64,000 nucleotides of DNA from JBBDMC01 sp963826055. GTDB lineage: Bacteria > Pseudomonadota > Alphaproteobacteria > Rhizobiales > Kaistiaceae. The position numbers were made by a program, and so were the translations under genes. Positions 1-8,583 of the stretch are shown one piece after another (position 1 is the first letter of the stretch; the number at the start of each line of letters is the position of its first letter). Where the stretch lies: positions 1 through 64,000 of the forward strand of contig CAWGVO010000020.1 of assembly GCA_963826055.1 (NCBI GenBank). The letters are read 5' to 3'. The notes below the pieces were generated by a model that had not been told where the DNA came from, ran no database searches, and was given only the letters and a program-made list of their open reading frames with translations.

Positions 1-1
1 T

Positions 2-154
2 CCCGCCTGCAGTGGCGATATCCTGCCGCTGTTCGAGGCGCTTGGCGGATGGCTGACGCGCGAGGCGGGGCTGGGAGGCTGGCGCGGCGGCTCCTTCTTC
101 CCGACCGCGGGATCGCTGCTGGACAATTCGCTGCCGGGCGGCAGCAACACCTGA
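2..154 (+). CDS. C-terminal end of an unidentified protein (partial)
   Basis: An open frame enters from the left edge and ends at a TGA at 152-154, giving the last 50 residues of a protein. It contains the run SGDILPLFEALGGWL and ends in a Gly/Ser-rich tail. I do not recognise the family from so short a piece. It converges on the sulfatase gene, 21 bp away. The codon use (GC-rich third positions) fits a real gene, but nothing about function can be stated. Confidence 0.5.
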   Translation, partial: PACSGDILPLFEALGGWLTREAGLGGWRGGSFFPTAGSLLDNSLPGGSNT

Positions 155-175
155 CCCGCGGCCGGAGCGGCCGGC

Positions 176-1829
176 TCAGTTCCGGCTTTTTCGGGAACGC
201 TGCAACGGCGTTCCATCGAGATTGCCGCCCATTTGCTCGTAGAGATCGACGCTGAGGCGTTCGCGCGTCACGGTTGTCTCGTGCGGGATGGCCTTGGTGA
301 TGGCCTCGGAGAACGTGTCGACCATGTTGGCTTCGGAGGTCGGCAGGCGCGCCGCCCAGCGGCTCTGGTTGAGGACAATCTTGCGGCTGCCTGCTCGTCG
401 GCCGGGCGTGGCGCCATTTCGTGCACGACGAATTTTCCGTCCTTGCCGAGGGACAACGCGAAATCCGTTATGGCGCTCCCACACCTCGAGCCGTTCACGC
501 ATCAGCCGCGCGATCACATCGTTCTGAGGCGTGCGGTGGGCGCCGCGGGCGAGGTTGTCGATCTCGCCGGGATCGGCGCCAAGTCGTAGAGCTCCTCGAA
601 GCCCTCGGCGAGCCAATAGGTGTACTTGTACCTCGGTCCGCGCAGGCACAGCCACCGCTCTTTCCCGTAGCCGTAGTCGATGACGAATTCGTCCTGCGGC
701 GAATGACCGTCACGCAAGGCCGGTATGAGACTGTGGCCCGCAAGGCGCGCGGCCGAGACGGGTTGTTCGAGGGACAGGCCGTCGAGCAGGGTCGGATAGA
801 AGTCGAGAAGGGAGACGATGCCGTCGACGGTCGTTCCCGGCCGGGTCAGGCCGGGCCATCGCACCAGCATCGGCACGCGGATCGACGCCTCGAAGGGAAC
901 GTTCTTCTGCGACAGGCCGTGATCTCCCATCATCTCGCCGTGATCGGTGGAGAAGAGGACGATGGTGTCGTCGGCCATGCCGAGATGGTCGAGCTCGTCG
1001 AGCGTGCGGCCGATGCAATGGTCGACATGGGTGATGAGGCCGAATAAAGCGCCTTGATGCGGCGCATGCGATCGGGATCGTGGTGGGCGAAGTCAAGCCG
1101 TCCGCGGTGCGCGAGGGCGCTGTAAGGCAGTTCCTGCAACGGCCGTTCGGTGTCGACCGGGAGATCGATGTCCGCGGGGTCGTACATCGACGCATACGGC
1201 TCGCAGGCGGCAAACGGCGGATGCGGCGAGACGTAGCTTGACCACAGGAAGAACGGGCGGTGGCTGCGGTAGCGCTGGTGGTCGCGCAGAAACGCGATGG
1301 TGCGGTTGGCAACCCATTCGTTGGGCGAGTGCTCGAGCGGAGTCGGCAACGTCTGGGGCTGGAAATAGAGCAGGTCGCGCGAGCCGTGCTGAAAGCGCGT
1401 AGTCACGCCGTTGGCGCGGAGGTACATCAGGTAGTCGTCGTCGATGATGCAATCCGACGTCTCTTCCATGCGCTCGATCCTGGCGAAGCCGTAGTGCCGT
1501 CCCTTGAAATGGGTCTTGCCGACGGCGTGGGTGCGATACCCGGCCGTCGCGAGCGACGTCATGATCGTCGGGTTCTCCGGCAACGGACCGGGGGCCGGCG
1601 TGAGGTCCGGCATCCGGTGATCGCCATTGCGCAGACCGGTCGCGAGACTGACGCGCGCCGGGACGCACACCGGCGTCGATGTCAGGGCTTCGGTGAATAT
1701 AGCCCCCGAACGCGCGAGGCGATCGAGATTCGGCGTCCTGACCTGAGGGTGTCCGACACAGCCAAGCGCATCGAAACGAAGCTGGTCGCAAAAGAGGAAC
1801 AGAATGTTGGGCCGGGTGGCGGGCGTCAT
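176..1829 (-). CDS. Sulfatase (alkaline-phosphatase superfamily), frameshifted
   Basis: Hydrolyses sulfate esters; the substrate cannot be told from sequence. The N-terminus NILFLFCDQLRFDALG carries the metal-binding Asp of type I sulfatases. CVPAR at residues 55-59 is the C-x-P-x-R motif whose Cys is oxidised to formylglycine. Further on are GKTHFKG and STDHGEMMGDHG, the second metal-binding block. The ATG at 1829 follows an AGAGAG stretch; an in-frame TTG lies two codons earlier. The reading frame changes twice, near 1040 and near 595, and about 550 residues are recovered when the three pieces are joined, a normal length. The shifts look like sequence errors because conserved motifs continue on both sides. 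It is the last gene of a leftward set with PhyH-like, GntR and DapA-like genes, so it may release sulfate from a sulfated sugar or sugar acid. Confidence 0.85.
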
Positions 1830-1863
1830 GGTCAACTCTCTGCCGTCGCGTCAGTCAGGCGGT

Positions 1864-2757
1864 TCAGCGCATGGTCATCGCGGCGGTCATCGGACGGGCC
1901 GCGGCCAGACAACCGTAGCCCTGGCCACCGTGCGCGGGCGGGTTGGGACCGGAGAAGCGTTCGTCCATCGGATCGGCCGCGGGCTGAAACCGGGTGTCGC
2001 AAGAGACGCGCACGCGGCCAGAGCTTGATCCGTTGTCGAACGAGGCGTGGGCGAGGAACATTCCGAAGACAAGGCAGTCGCCCGGCTTGAATTCCGCAGT
2101 CAGAAACCGGGCCCCATGCTGGCGGGCAAAGTCGATGGGGTGCTCGCTCAAGTGTCCAGGACGCGACGGATCGCGGTCGATGTCGTGTCCCTCGAACCGC
2201 TCCCTGAGCTCACGCCAGCGGTGCGATCCTTCGACTACATAGATCGGGCCTTCGTCGCGGCCGACCGTGCCGAGCGGTGTCCACGACGTCACCGGACGGG
2301 CACTGCCACGGTTCATGTATGGATGGTCGACATGCATCGGGCTCGCCCGCCCGGCGGTCATCGCGCGCAGCCACGCAAACGAGAAGTGGGACGATGGCTC
2401 GCCGAACAATTCATCCATGGCGCGGCTGACGAGAGGGCCGTTGATGACGCGGCGAAGCGCCGGGCCCTCGCTCACCGACTTCCAGAACGCGGCAAGGTCC
2501 GGATACAGCTCGGCGCGCCTTGACCGGCCGGTGGCAATGCCGTCTTCGGGCGGCGGGGCGATCTCGTCGACCTCGGCGAGCCGGGTCATCACCTCGAGTC
2601 GGGCCGCCAGTACGTCGTCACGCTTGTGAATGCCGCGAAGCAGCAAATAACCGCGGTCGGCGAGCTGAGCGGCAAGGTCGCCGCCACGATCGGCGTCGGT
2701 CATCTCGCCGACGAGGTCGGCCGGCACATCCCGGCCCTGGATCGTCAGTCGGGGCAT
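1864..2757 (-). CDS. Phytanoyl-CoA dioxygenase (PhyH) family protein
   Basis: A 297-residue non-haem Fe(II)/2-oxoglutarate-dependent dioxygenase. The iron ligands are visible as H142-x-D144 in MHVDHPYMNRG and a distal His near 237 in FLAHASFDN. An Arg about 13 residues later (GRVRVS) is a candidate for binding 2-oxoglutarate. The family hydroxylates diverse small molecules, and the substrate here is unknown. The gene lies between the sulfatase (34 bp downstream) and the GntR regulator (18 bp upstream) on the same strand, so the three are probably co-transcribed. Oxidative opening or trimming of the sulfatase substrate is an inference only. Confidence 0.85.
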   Translation of the reverse strand: MPRLTIQGRDVPADLVGEMTDADRGGDLAAQLADRGYLLLRGIHKRDDVLAARLEVMTRLAEVDEIAPPPEDGIATGRSRRAELYPDLAAFWKSVSEGPALRRVINGPLVSRAMDELFGEPSSHFSFAWLRAMTAGRASPMHVDHPYMNRGSARPVTSWTPLGTVGRDEGPIYVVEGSHRWRELRERFEGHDIDRDPSRPGHLSEHPIDFARQHGARFLTAEFKPGDCLVFGMFLAHASFDNGSSSGRVRVSCDTRFQPAADPMDERFSGPNPPAHGGQGYGCLAAARPMTAAMTMR

Positions 2758-2775
2758 CGGGGCGCTCGCCTGCGC

Positions 2776-3474
2776 CTACCGCTGGTCAAGGGCGCGGCGC
2801 CGGGCATTTTCGATGTGCGCACTGAGCGCGCGCGACGCGACTTCGGGATCGCGCGTCGCGATCGCGTCGATCACCGACAGGTGTTCTTTCATGGTCGGCA
2901 CGGCGACCGTGTCGTTGAGGCGGGTCTTCTCCTGACGGATCAGGCGAATTTTGATCGTGTTGACGCGATAGGCCGCGGTCAGGATGGTGTTGGCGAGGAA
3001 ATCGACGATCGTGGTGTGCAACTGCCAGTCCAGTGCCTGGGCCCGTGCCATCATTTCAGCGGGAAGCGGCCCCACGGCCTGGGCCTTGTGAAACTCAGCC
3101 AGAATCTCGGCGTGGTCCCGCCGCAGCCCTTCAATGACCTCGTCGGCGGCATCGACGGCGAAGATCGCCACCGCCTCGCGCTCGATGAAAAGGCGGAACT
3201 GAAATGCGTCACGGATGAGCTTCAGGTCGACGTGGGCGATCTGCATGCCCCGTTTGGGAACGGTACGTATCAACCCTTCGGTCTCGAGACGCGGGATCAG
3301 TTCACGGATCGCGCCCAGCGGCAACCCGGTGAGCTGAGTGAGCTCACGTTGCGAAACAAACTGGCCGGCGCGCAAATCCCGGGCGAGCAGATGGTGCGTG
3401 AAGCTCCCGTAGGCCTGCTCTCGCAGTGTCGCATCGGATTTGCCTGCCGGCCCTTCGTTCAATGCATTGGCCAC
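2776..3474 (-). CDS. GntR-family transcriptional regulator, FCD (FadR-like) type
   Basis: A 232-residue regulator. An N-terminal winged helix-turn-helix (about residues 15-80, including LPLGAIRELIPRLETEGLI) is followed by an all-helical FCD ligand domain with the His/Asp-rich metal or effector site expected around DWQLHTTIVDF and EHLSVIDAI. The start is GTG at 3474, preceded by AGGAGG, which itself overlaps the end of the DapA-like gene. FCD regulators usually sense small carboxylates or sugar acids. With KDG-kinase and KDPG-aldolase genes close by, it is likely the local repressor for this sugar-acid regulon. A candidate target is the divergent promoter region at 4374-4779. Confidence 0.88.
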   Translation of the reverse strand: MANALNEGPAGKSDATLREQAYGSFTHHLLARDLRAGQFVSQRELTQLTGLPLGAIRELIPRLETEGLIRTVPKRGMQIAHVDLKLIRDAFQFRLFIEREAVAIFAVDAADEVIEGLRRDHAEILAEFHKAQAVGPLPAEMMARAQALDWQLHTTIVDFLANTILTAAYRVNTIKIRLIRQEKTRLNDTVAVPTMKEHLSVIDAIATRDPEVASRALSAHIENARRRALDQR

Positions 3475-3479
3475 CAGCC

Positions 3480-4373
3480 TCAGACCTCCTGTTGGGGGAA
3501 GAGGGCATCAAACGAGGCGGCGAGCGCGCCCGCCCGGGCGGCCGAGAGTGCTGTCAGCGGCGGCCGTACGCTCAGCCAGGATTTGTCCGATGTGCGATGG
3601 GCGACCAGCGCCTTGACGGCCGGTACCACCGGATAGCGCAATACTTCGTCGACCAGCCTGATGACCCTGTCGTCGGTATTTCCGGTCTCGACGATCTCCC
3701 GGCAAGCCCTTGGGCAGATGTTGCCAAGACCGGAAATCGTTCCTTTCGCGCCGAGCCTGATCCCTTCCGCCAACTCGCGCTCGTCGCCGATAAGGATCGC
3801 AAGGTCGCGATGATGGGCGAGCAGCTCGCGCGTATAGGCGAAATCGCCGGAGGAGTTTTTGACGCCGACGATGATGCCGGGCAATGTCGAACGTAGTCTC
3901 GTCACGAGATCGACAGAGACGGGAACCGCGGTCACCGAGGGAATGTTGTAGAGGATGATGTCCCGCGCGTGCGGACCAAGCTCCTCGATCACCCGAGAGT
4001 ACCAGGCAAACAGGCCGTCGTCGGAAACGCCCTTGTAGTAAAAGCTCGGCGTGAGCAGGACCGCCCGGCAATCAGCATCGAGCACGAGGCGGCTTTGGAG
4101 GACGGCATCGTGAACGGATGTCGCCGCCACACCGCCGACGATCTGCGCCCTCGGATTGAGGCCAGCGCCGATGAGCGCCCCGAGGATTTGTTCCCGCGCG
4201 CTCATGCCGAGCGACGGCCCTTCGCCGGTGGTCCCGAACACGGTCACGCTCTCGCAACCGGAATCGAGGCACCAGCGTGCGTGTCTGGACAGAAGAGGGA
4301 GGTCGATCGCACCGCTTGCCGTGACGGGCAACGGTAGTGCAGCCGACAGTCCGAAGTGCCCGCTAGCCGTCAT
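3480..4373 (-). CDS. Dihydrodipicolinate synthase/N-acetylneuraminate lyase family aldolase
   Basis: A class I (Schiff-base) aldolase or dehydratase of the DapA/NanA family, 297 residues, the usual length. Visible motifs are FGTTGEGPSL at about residues 46-55 for carboxylate binding, the catalytic Tyr at 142 in LYNIPS, and the Schiff-base Lys at 172 in GVKNSSGDF. I chose the ATG at 4373; the frame stays open further upstream, but that extension does not look like the family. The enzyme is unlikely to make lysine precursors here. Next to a KDG-type kinase and KDPG aldolase it more probably cleaves or dehydrates a 2-keto-3-deoxy sugar acid or similar pyruvate-derived substrate. It is first in the leftward operon. 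Confidence 0.85.
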   Translation of the reverse strand: MTASGHFGLSAALPLPVTASGAIDLPLLSRHARWCLDSGCESVTVFGTTGEGPSLGMSAREQILGALIGAGLNPRAQIVGGVAATSVHDAVLQSRLVLDADCRAVLLTPSFYYKGVSDDGLFAWYSRVIEELGPHARDIILYNIPSVTAVPVSVDLVTRLRSTLPGIIVGVKNSSGDFAYTRELLAHHRDLAILIGDERELAEGIRLGAKGTISGLGNICPRACREIVETGNTDDRVIRLVDEVLRYPVVPAVKALVAHRTSDKSWLSVRPPLTALSAARAGALAASFDALFPQQEV

Positions 4374-4779
4374 GACCCAAGGTTCATTCTCGTTGGATAA
4401 TGACTGACATGTTAGCCTGTTGTTTGTTCGGGTGCAACAATTCTTAGCCGCCGCGGTCGTCTTGCCCGCGTGCGGATGCCAGAACCCGACCTTCAAGCCT
4501 AGCAGGATTGGATCAAATTGATCGGCAAGGCAGCATCGCGAAGCGGGGCGCCCGCAAAACTCGGTTCTGAATAGGGCGGCGACGGCGCCATGTCGTTGGT
4601 CGGCAGATGGAGCTCGTCAGGAATCAGCCATTATTCGGAGAATGTTGGACCCGGGTTTCTCTCCCTCCGCCAGCAGCGTTGTAATCACCGCGGACCTGAA
4701 GCAAACAGGATAAGGGGTCGGACGACCCCCCTGTCCGAGAAAGGCCGACGAGGCCGCTGCAGCGCGTGGGTATGGCCAA
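4374..4779. other. Divergent intergenic region of the sugar-acid regulon
   Basis: About 400 bp with no convincing gene lie between the leftward DapA-like gene and the rightward KDG-type kinase. The left part is clearly AT-richer than its surroundings and holds a plausible sigma-70-type promoter for the leftward operon (listed separately). Around 4631-4646 there is a short interrupted palindrome (ATTC/GAAT arms). A short rightward frame overlapping the kinase start is not supported by family resemblance. Confidence 0.5.
4409..4437 (-). promoter_or_regulatory. Candidate sigma-70 promoter for the DapA-like/GntR/PhyH/sulfatase operon
   Basis: On the minus strand a TTGCAC hexamer (4437-4432) and a TAACAT hexamer (4414-4409) are separated by exactly 17 bp, and the predicted start of transcription falls about 30 bp before the ATG at 4373. 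The match to TTGACA/TATAAT is good for a GC-rich alphaproteobacterium. An operator for the FCD regulator would be expected to overlap it; no clear palindrome was identified. Confidence 0.45.
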
Positions 4780-5865
4780 ATGAGCATTGTGACCGTGCGC
4801 CCGGCGGCCGAATGCCGGTACGACGTGCTTTCCCTCGGCGAAGTCATGCTGCGACTCGATCCCGGGGAGGAGCGGGTCCGTTCCACTCGTCACTTCCGGG
4901 TGTGGGAAGGCGGCGGCGAATACAACGTGGCGCGCGGGCTCCGCCGATGTTTCGGGATGCGCGCCGGCATCGCCACAGCGTTGGCAAGAAACGAGGTGGG
5001 CCTGCTCCTGGAGGACCTCATCCTGCAAGGCGGCGTCGACATGTCGTTGGTCCGCTGGGTGGCCTATGACGGGATCGGCCGCGCGGTGCGGAACGGGCTG
5101 AACTTCACCGAACGGGGGCTGGGTCCGCGCGGTGCGCTCGGGTGCTCCGATCGCGGCCATTCGGCGGCGAGCCAGATCAGACCAGGCGATTTCGACTGGG
5201 ACGCGATCTTCGGCGCGACGGGGGTGCGATGGTTTCACACCGGCGGGATCTTCGCCGGATTGTCCGAGAGTACCGGACAGGTGGCGATCGAGGCGGCGAA
5301 GGCAGCGCGCAAACACGGCACGATCATCTCCTACGACCTCAACTACCGTCCCTCGCTGTGGCAGGGCTTTGGCGGGCTCGACAAGTGCCGCGCGGTCAAT
5401 CGCGAAATCGCCGGCCACGTCGACGTGCTCTTCGGCGGTGCGTGGCACCTCGCCACCTGCCTCGGCTACGATCTTGCCGGGGGGAAAGGCGACGCGGATG
5501 ATTTCTCGCGGCTCGCCGCTGCGGCGGCGGCCGACTTTCCCAATCTCAAGATCGTCGCGGGCTCGCTCCGGCATGTCCATTCGGCGAGTTCCAACGACTG
5601 GGGTGGCGTCTGTTGGGTCTCGGGCCGGACATACGCGGCGAGGCAACGTGTGGGCCTGCAGATTCTGGATACGGTCGGCGGCGGCGACGCGTTCGCGGCC
5701 GGTGTCATCCATGGACTGACCACGTCCGATGACGCGCAGTGGGCGGTCGAACTCGGCGCCGCGCACGGCGCTCTCGTAATGACGACGCCAGGGGACAACT
5801 CGTCCGCCAGCCTCGAAGAAGTCGAATCGCTTGCGCGAGGGGGCGATGCCCGCATCGAACGGTAA
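4780..5865 (+). CDS. kdgK: PfkB-family sugar kinase, probably 2-keto-3-deoxygluconate kinase
   Basis: A 361-residue ribokinase-family kinase. The N-terminal region has VLSLGEVMLRLDPGEERV and a Gly-rich EGGGEYNVARGL segment, the first PfkB signature. DTVGGGDAFAAG at about residues 297-308 is the second signature, with the catalytic Asp at about 303. The usual DTxGAGD is here GGGD, a variant I recall from rhizobial-type KDG kinases, so it is not a loss of function. The product would be 2-keto-3-deoxy-6-phosphogluconate, the substrate of the KDPG aldolase encoded directly downstream with overlapping ends. This pairing is the main support for the KDG assignment; tagatose or fructose kinase is the alternative. 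Confidence 0.8.
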   Translation: MSIVTVRPAAECRYDVLSLGEVMLRLDPGEERVRSTRHFRVWEGGGEYNVARGLRRCFGMRAGIATALARNEVGLLLEDLILQGGVDMSLVRWVAYDGIGRAVRNGLNFTERGLGPRGALGCSDRGHSAASQIRPGDFDWDAIFGATGVRWFHTGGIFAGLSESTGQVAIEAAKAARKHGTIISYDLNYRPSLWQGFGGLDKCRAVNREIAGHVDVLFGGAWHLATCLGYDLAGGKGDADDFSRLAAAAAADFPNLKIVAGSLRHVHSASSNDWGGVCWVSGRTYAARQRVGLQILDTVGGGDAFAAGVIHGLTTSDDAQWAVELGAAHGALVMTTPGDNSSASLEEVESLARGGDARIER

Positions 5866-6520
5866 GACGAGCGCTGGGAGCGCCGCGATACTCGGTCTGC
5901 TGGAGAACCGGCCGATCGTTCCGGTCATCGTCATCGACGCGGCGGACGATGCGGTGCCGCTTGTCGAGGCGCTGGTTGCCGGCGGCATCGACATCATCGA
6001 AGTGACGCTCCGCAGTCCCGCCGCCATCGACGCCATTGGCCGGATCGCCGGCCGGTTCGGCAACGTCGCGGTCGGCGCCGGCACGGTCGTGACGGTCGAG
6101 CAGGCGCGTCAGGCGATCGGCGCCGGCGCGTCGTTCGGCGTGGCGCCGGGACTGAACCCGGCCATCGTGGAGCATTTTCAGGCGGCCGGCGTGCCCTTCG
6201 CGCCCGGCGTCATGACGCCGACGGAGACGGAGAGGGCGCTCTCCCTTGGCTGCACGGTGATGAAGTTCTTTCCCGCCGAGGCCGCTGGCGGCGTGCCGTT
6301 CCTCAAGGCGCTGGCCGGGCCGTACCGTAGCCACGGGGTGCGGTACATCCCAACGGGCGGCATCACCGGCGACAACCTCGATGCGTACCTGGCGCTCGAC
6401 ATGGTGGTCTCGGTCGGCGGGTCGTGGATGGCGGGCGCGGGCGCGATCCGGTCCGGCGACTGGCCGACGATCACCCGGCTCGCGCGCGAGGCGATGAAAC
6501 GCGCGAGCCTCGGGCGTTGA
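5846..6520 (+). CDS. eda: 2-dehydro-3-deoxy-phosphogluconate (KDPG) aldolase
   Basis: Cleaves KDPG to pyruvate and glyceraldehyde 3-phosphate, the last Entner-Doudoroff step. The 224-residue product has the general-base Glu at about 52 in IIEVTLRS, the Schiff-base Lys at 140 in CTVMKFFPAE, and the phosphate-binding PTGGIT and VGGSW segments. The ATG at 5846 is preceded by GAGGGGG at good spacing and lies inside the end of the kinase gene (20 bp overlap), indicating translational coupling. Kinase and aldolase together take 2-keto-3-deoxygluconate to central metabolism. Confidence 0.92.
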   Translation: MPASNGKTSAGSAAILGLLENRPIVPVIVIDAADDAVPLVEALVAGGIDIIEVTLRSPAAIDAIGRIAGRFGNVAVGAGTVVTVEQARQAIGAGASFGVAPGLNPAIVEHFQAAGVPFAPGVMTPTETERALSLGCTVMKFFPAEAAGGVPFLKALAGPYRSHGVRYIPTGGITGDNLDAYLALDMVVSVGGSWMAGAGAIRSGDWPTITRLAREAMKRASLGR

Positions 6521-6539
6521 CGATCGGCGGCCCGGCGGG

Positions 6540-7734
6540 ATGACGGAATCCGTCCTCATCGTCGGGGCGGGCCCGGTGGGCCTTGTCGCCGCGCTGCGGC
6601 TGGCGGAGGCGAAGATCCCGGTCACCGTCATCGAGGCGGAGGCGGCGGTGCGGCAGGACCTCCGCGCCTCCACCTGGCACCCGCCGACCCTCGACATGCT
6701 CGACCGGCACGGTCTCGCCGAGCCGCTGATCGCAGAGGGCCTGATCACGCCGACCTGGCAGGTCCGCCTGCACAATACCGGCGAGCGCGCCGAGTTCGAT
6801 CTCGGCATCCTCAAGGACGACACGCGCCATCCCTACCGTCTGCAATGCGAGCAGCATCGGCTCGGCGGCATCATCGTGGAGCGGCTGAAGTCCGACCCGC
6901 ATGTTGATTTCCGGTTCTCTACGCGGCTCACCGACGTTGAGCAGCATGGCGACGGCGTGCGCGCCACCGTCGAAGACAGTGCCGGCGTTCGCGCGATCGA
7001 TGCGGCGTGGCTGATCGGCGCCGACGGCGCGCGCTCGACGGTGCGTGAGCGCCTCGGCGTCGCGCTCGAGGGAGAGACCTATCCGGAGACGACGATCCTG
7101 GCGACGACCCGCTTCCCCTTCCACGAGCATCTCGCCGGACTGTCGAACGTCAACTACGTGTGGGCGGACTGGGGCACCTACAGCCTCTTGCGGCTGCCGG
7201 GCGTGTGGCGGGCGAGCCTCTATCCGATGGACGGCGAGACGATCGAACAGGCGCTGACGGCGGAGGCGATCGAAGCAAAGCTCCAGCGCATCGTGCCGAA
7301 AAAAGAGCCTTACGATGTGCTCGAAGTCCGGCCGTACCGCATTCACCGGCGGATCGTCAGCAACTACCGGCAGGGCCGCGTGGTGCTTGCCGGCGATGCC
7401 GCGCACCTCAACTCGCCGTCAGGCGGCATGGGCATGAACGGCGGCATTCACGACGCGTTCAATTTGACCGACAAGCTGATCGCGGTGCTGCGCGGGCGAG
7501 GCCGGCGACGATCTCATCGACCTCTACGGGCGCCAGCGTCGGCCGGTGGCGCTGGAGGAAATCCTCAAGCAGGCCGACCGTAACCGCGCGCGCATGCAGG
7601 AGCGCGACCCCGACCGGCGGCGGCAGGCGCTCGCCGAATTGCAGGCGATCGCCGCCGATCCGGTGCGGGCGCGGGCGCATCTGCTGAAGTCGTCGATGAT
7701 CGAAGGACTGAGGCAGGCCGCCGCGATCCAGTGA
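6540..7734 (+). CDS. FAD-dependent monooxygenase (PHBH/MhpA-like), frameshifted
   Basis: A class A flavoprotein hydroxylase of about 397 residues. The dinucleotide-binding GAGPVG lies at residues 9-14, the DG motif in WLIGADGARSTVRE near 160, and the flavin-ribityl motif VLAGDAAHLNSPSGGMGMN near 290. The frame shifts near 7493 in CGCGGGCGAGG, where one extra G is enough to explain it; the C-terminal residues continue in another frame to TGA at 7732-7734. The gene starts 19 bp after the KDPG aldolase stop, so it probably belongs to that operon. Relatives hydroxylate phenols or similar rings; the substrate is unknown. It converges on the hydrolase gene 9 bp away. Confidence 0.85.
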
Positions 7735-7743
7735 AGCGCCGCG

Positions 7744-8583
7744 CTACGCCTTGCCGTCCAGCCAGCCGGCGAGGGCGCGCGCCGTCGCCGCGGCCGCCTC
7801 CGGCGAATAGACCCCTTCGGTGATCAACTGCTCGCTGCCCGCCACCAAGGCGGCGATGGTCGGCACGTGGGCCGCCTGGCTGTTGCTGCGGCCGGCTGTC
7901 ACCAGCGTCGGCACCTTGACCCGCGCCAGCAGCGGTTCCTTCACGTGGCGGAAGGCGGCGCGATAGAGCTGCTCGTAGCTGTCCATCGCCTTGATGACCT
8001 CGACCGCCTTGTCGTGCATCTCGTCGAGCGGCGGCAGGCCGATGCCGCGCGCGCCGGCGGCCGAGGTGTCGTACCACGGCCAGAAGAGGTAGGTGTCGCG
8101 CACGTAGTGAAAGATCTTGAGCAGGTGCGTGCCGTGCGGATCCTTGACGATGGCCGGCGGATAGCGTCGGGCCATCGCCTCGCCCTCCTCGGGCGGATAG
8201 AGACCGAGGGAATCGAGGACCAGCGCGGCGGTGCGCTCGGGCGCCGCTACCGCGATTTCGAGCGCGACCGATGCGCCGGCGTGGAAGCCGTAGAGCGCGA
8301 ACCGGTCCAGTCCCAACGCGCCGATCGCTTCGCTGACGGCGGCCGCGAAGGCCGCGATGTCCGGCTCGCCGGCGAGCGCGTCGCTGTCGCCGTTGCCGGG
8401 AAGGTCGATGGCGTAGACGGGTCGCGCCTTCGCCAGCGGCGGCATCAGCGGCGTCATCATGCGCGACGAGCCGGAGGCCTGGTGCAGCATCACCAGCGGT
8501 GTCGCGTTGCCCCCGCCGAGACGACGGTAGTGGACCTGGCCGGCGCCGGCATCGACGAAGCCACGCTTGATCGCCCCTACCAC
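7744..8583 (-). CDS. Alpha/beta hydrolase
   Basis: A soluble alpha/beta hydrolase of 279 residues. The lid and strands are typical (TPLVMLHQASGSSRMM oxyanion region, YAIDLPGNGDSDAL). At the nucleophile elbow YGFHAGASVAL the usual G-x-S-x-G reads G-F-H-A-G, so a His stands where Ser or Cys is expected. Either this is a non-hydrolytic or dehalogenase/decarboxylase-like relative or the residue is wrong. The GTG start at 8583 overlaps the stop of the upstream cupin gene. The frame is open far upstream through the cupin and ABC genes, but homology begins here. It is the last gene of the leftward transporter operon. Confidence 0.75.
   Translation of the reverse strand: MVGAIKRGFVDAGAGQVHYRRLGGGNATPLVMLHQASGSSRMMTPLMPPLAKARPVYAIDLPGNGDSDALAGEPDIAAFAAAVSEAIGALGLDRFALYGFHAGASVALEIAVAAPERTAALVLDSLGLYPPEEGEAMARRYPPAIVKDPHGTHLLKIFHYVRDTYLFWPWYDTSAAGARGIGLPPLDEMHDKAVEVIKAMDSYEQLYRAAFRHVKEPLLARVKVPTLVTAGRSNSQAAHVPTIAALVAGSEQLITEGVYSPEAAAATARALAGWLDGKA

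Noticed and set aside
4624..6823. Leftward frames opposite the KDG-type kinase and KDPG aldolase
   Set aside because: Compositionally skewed shadows; the rightward genes have complete catalytic motifs.
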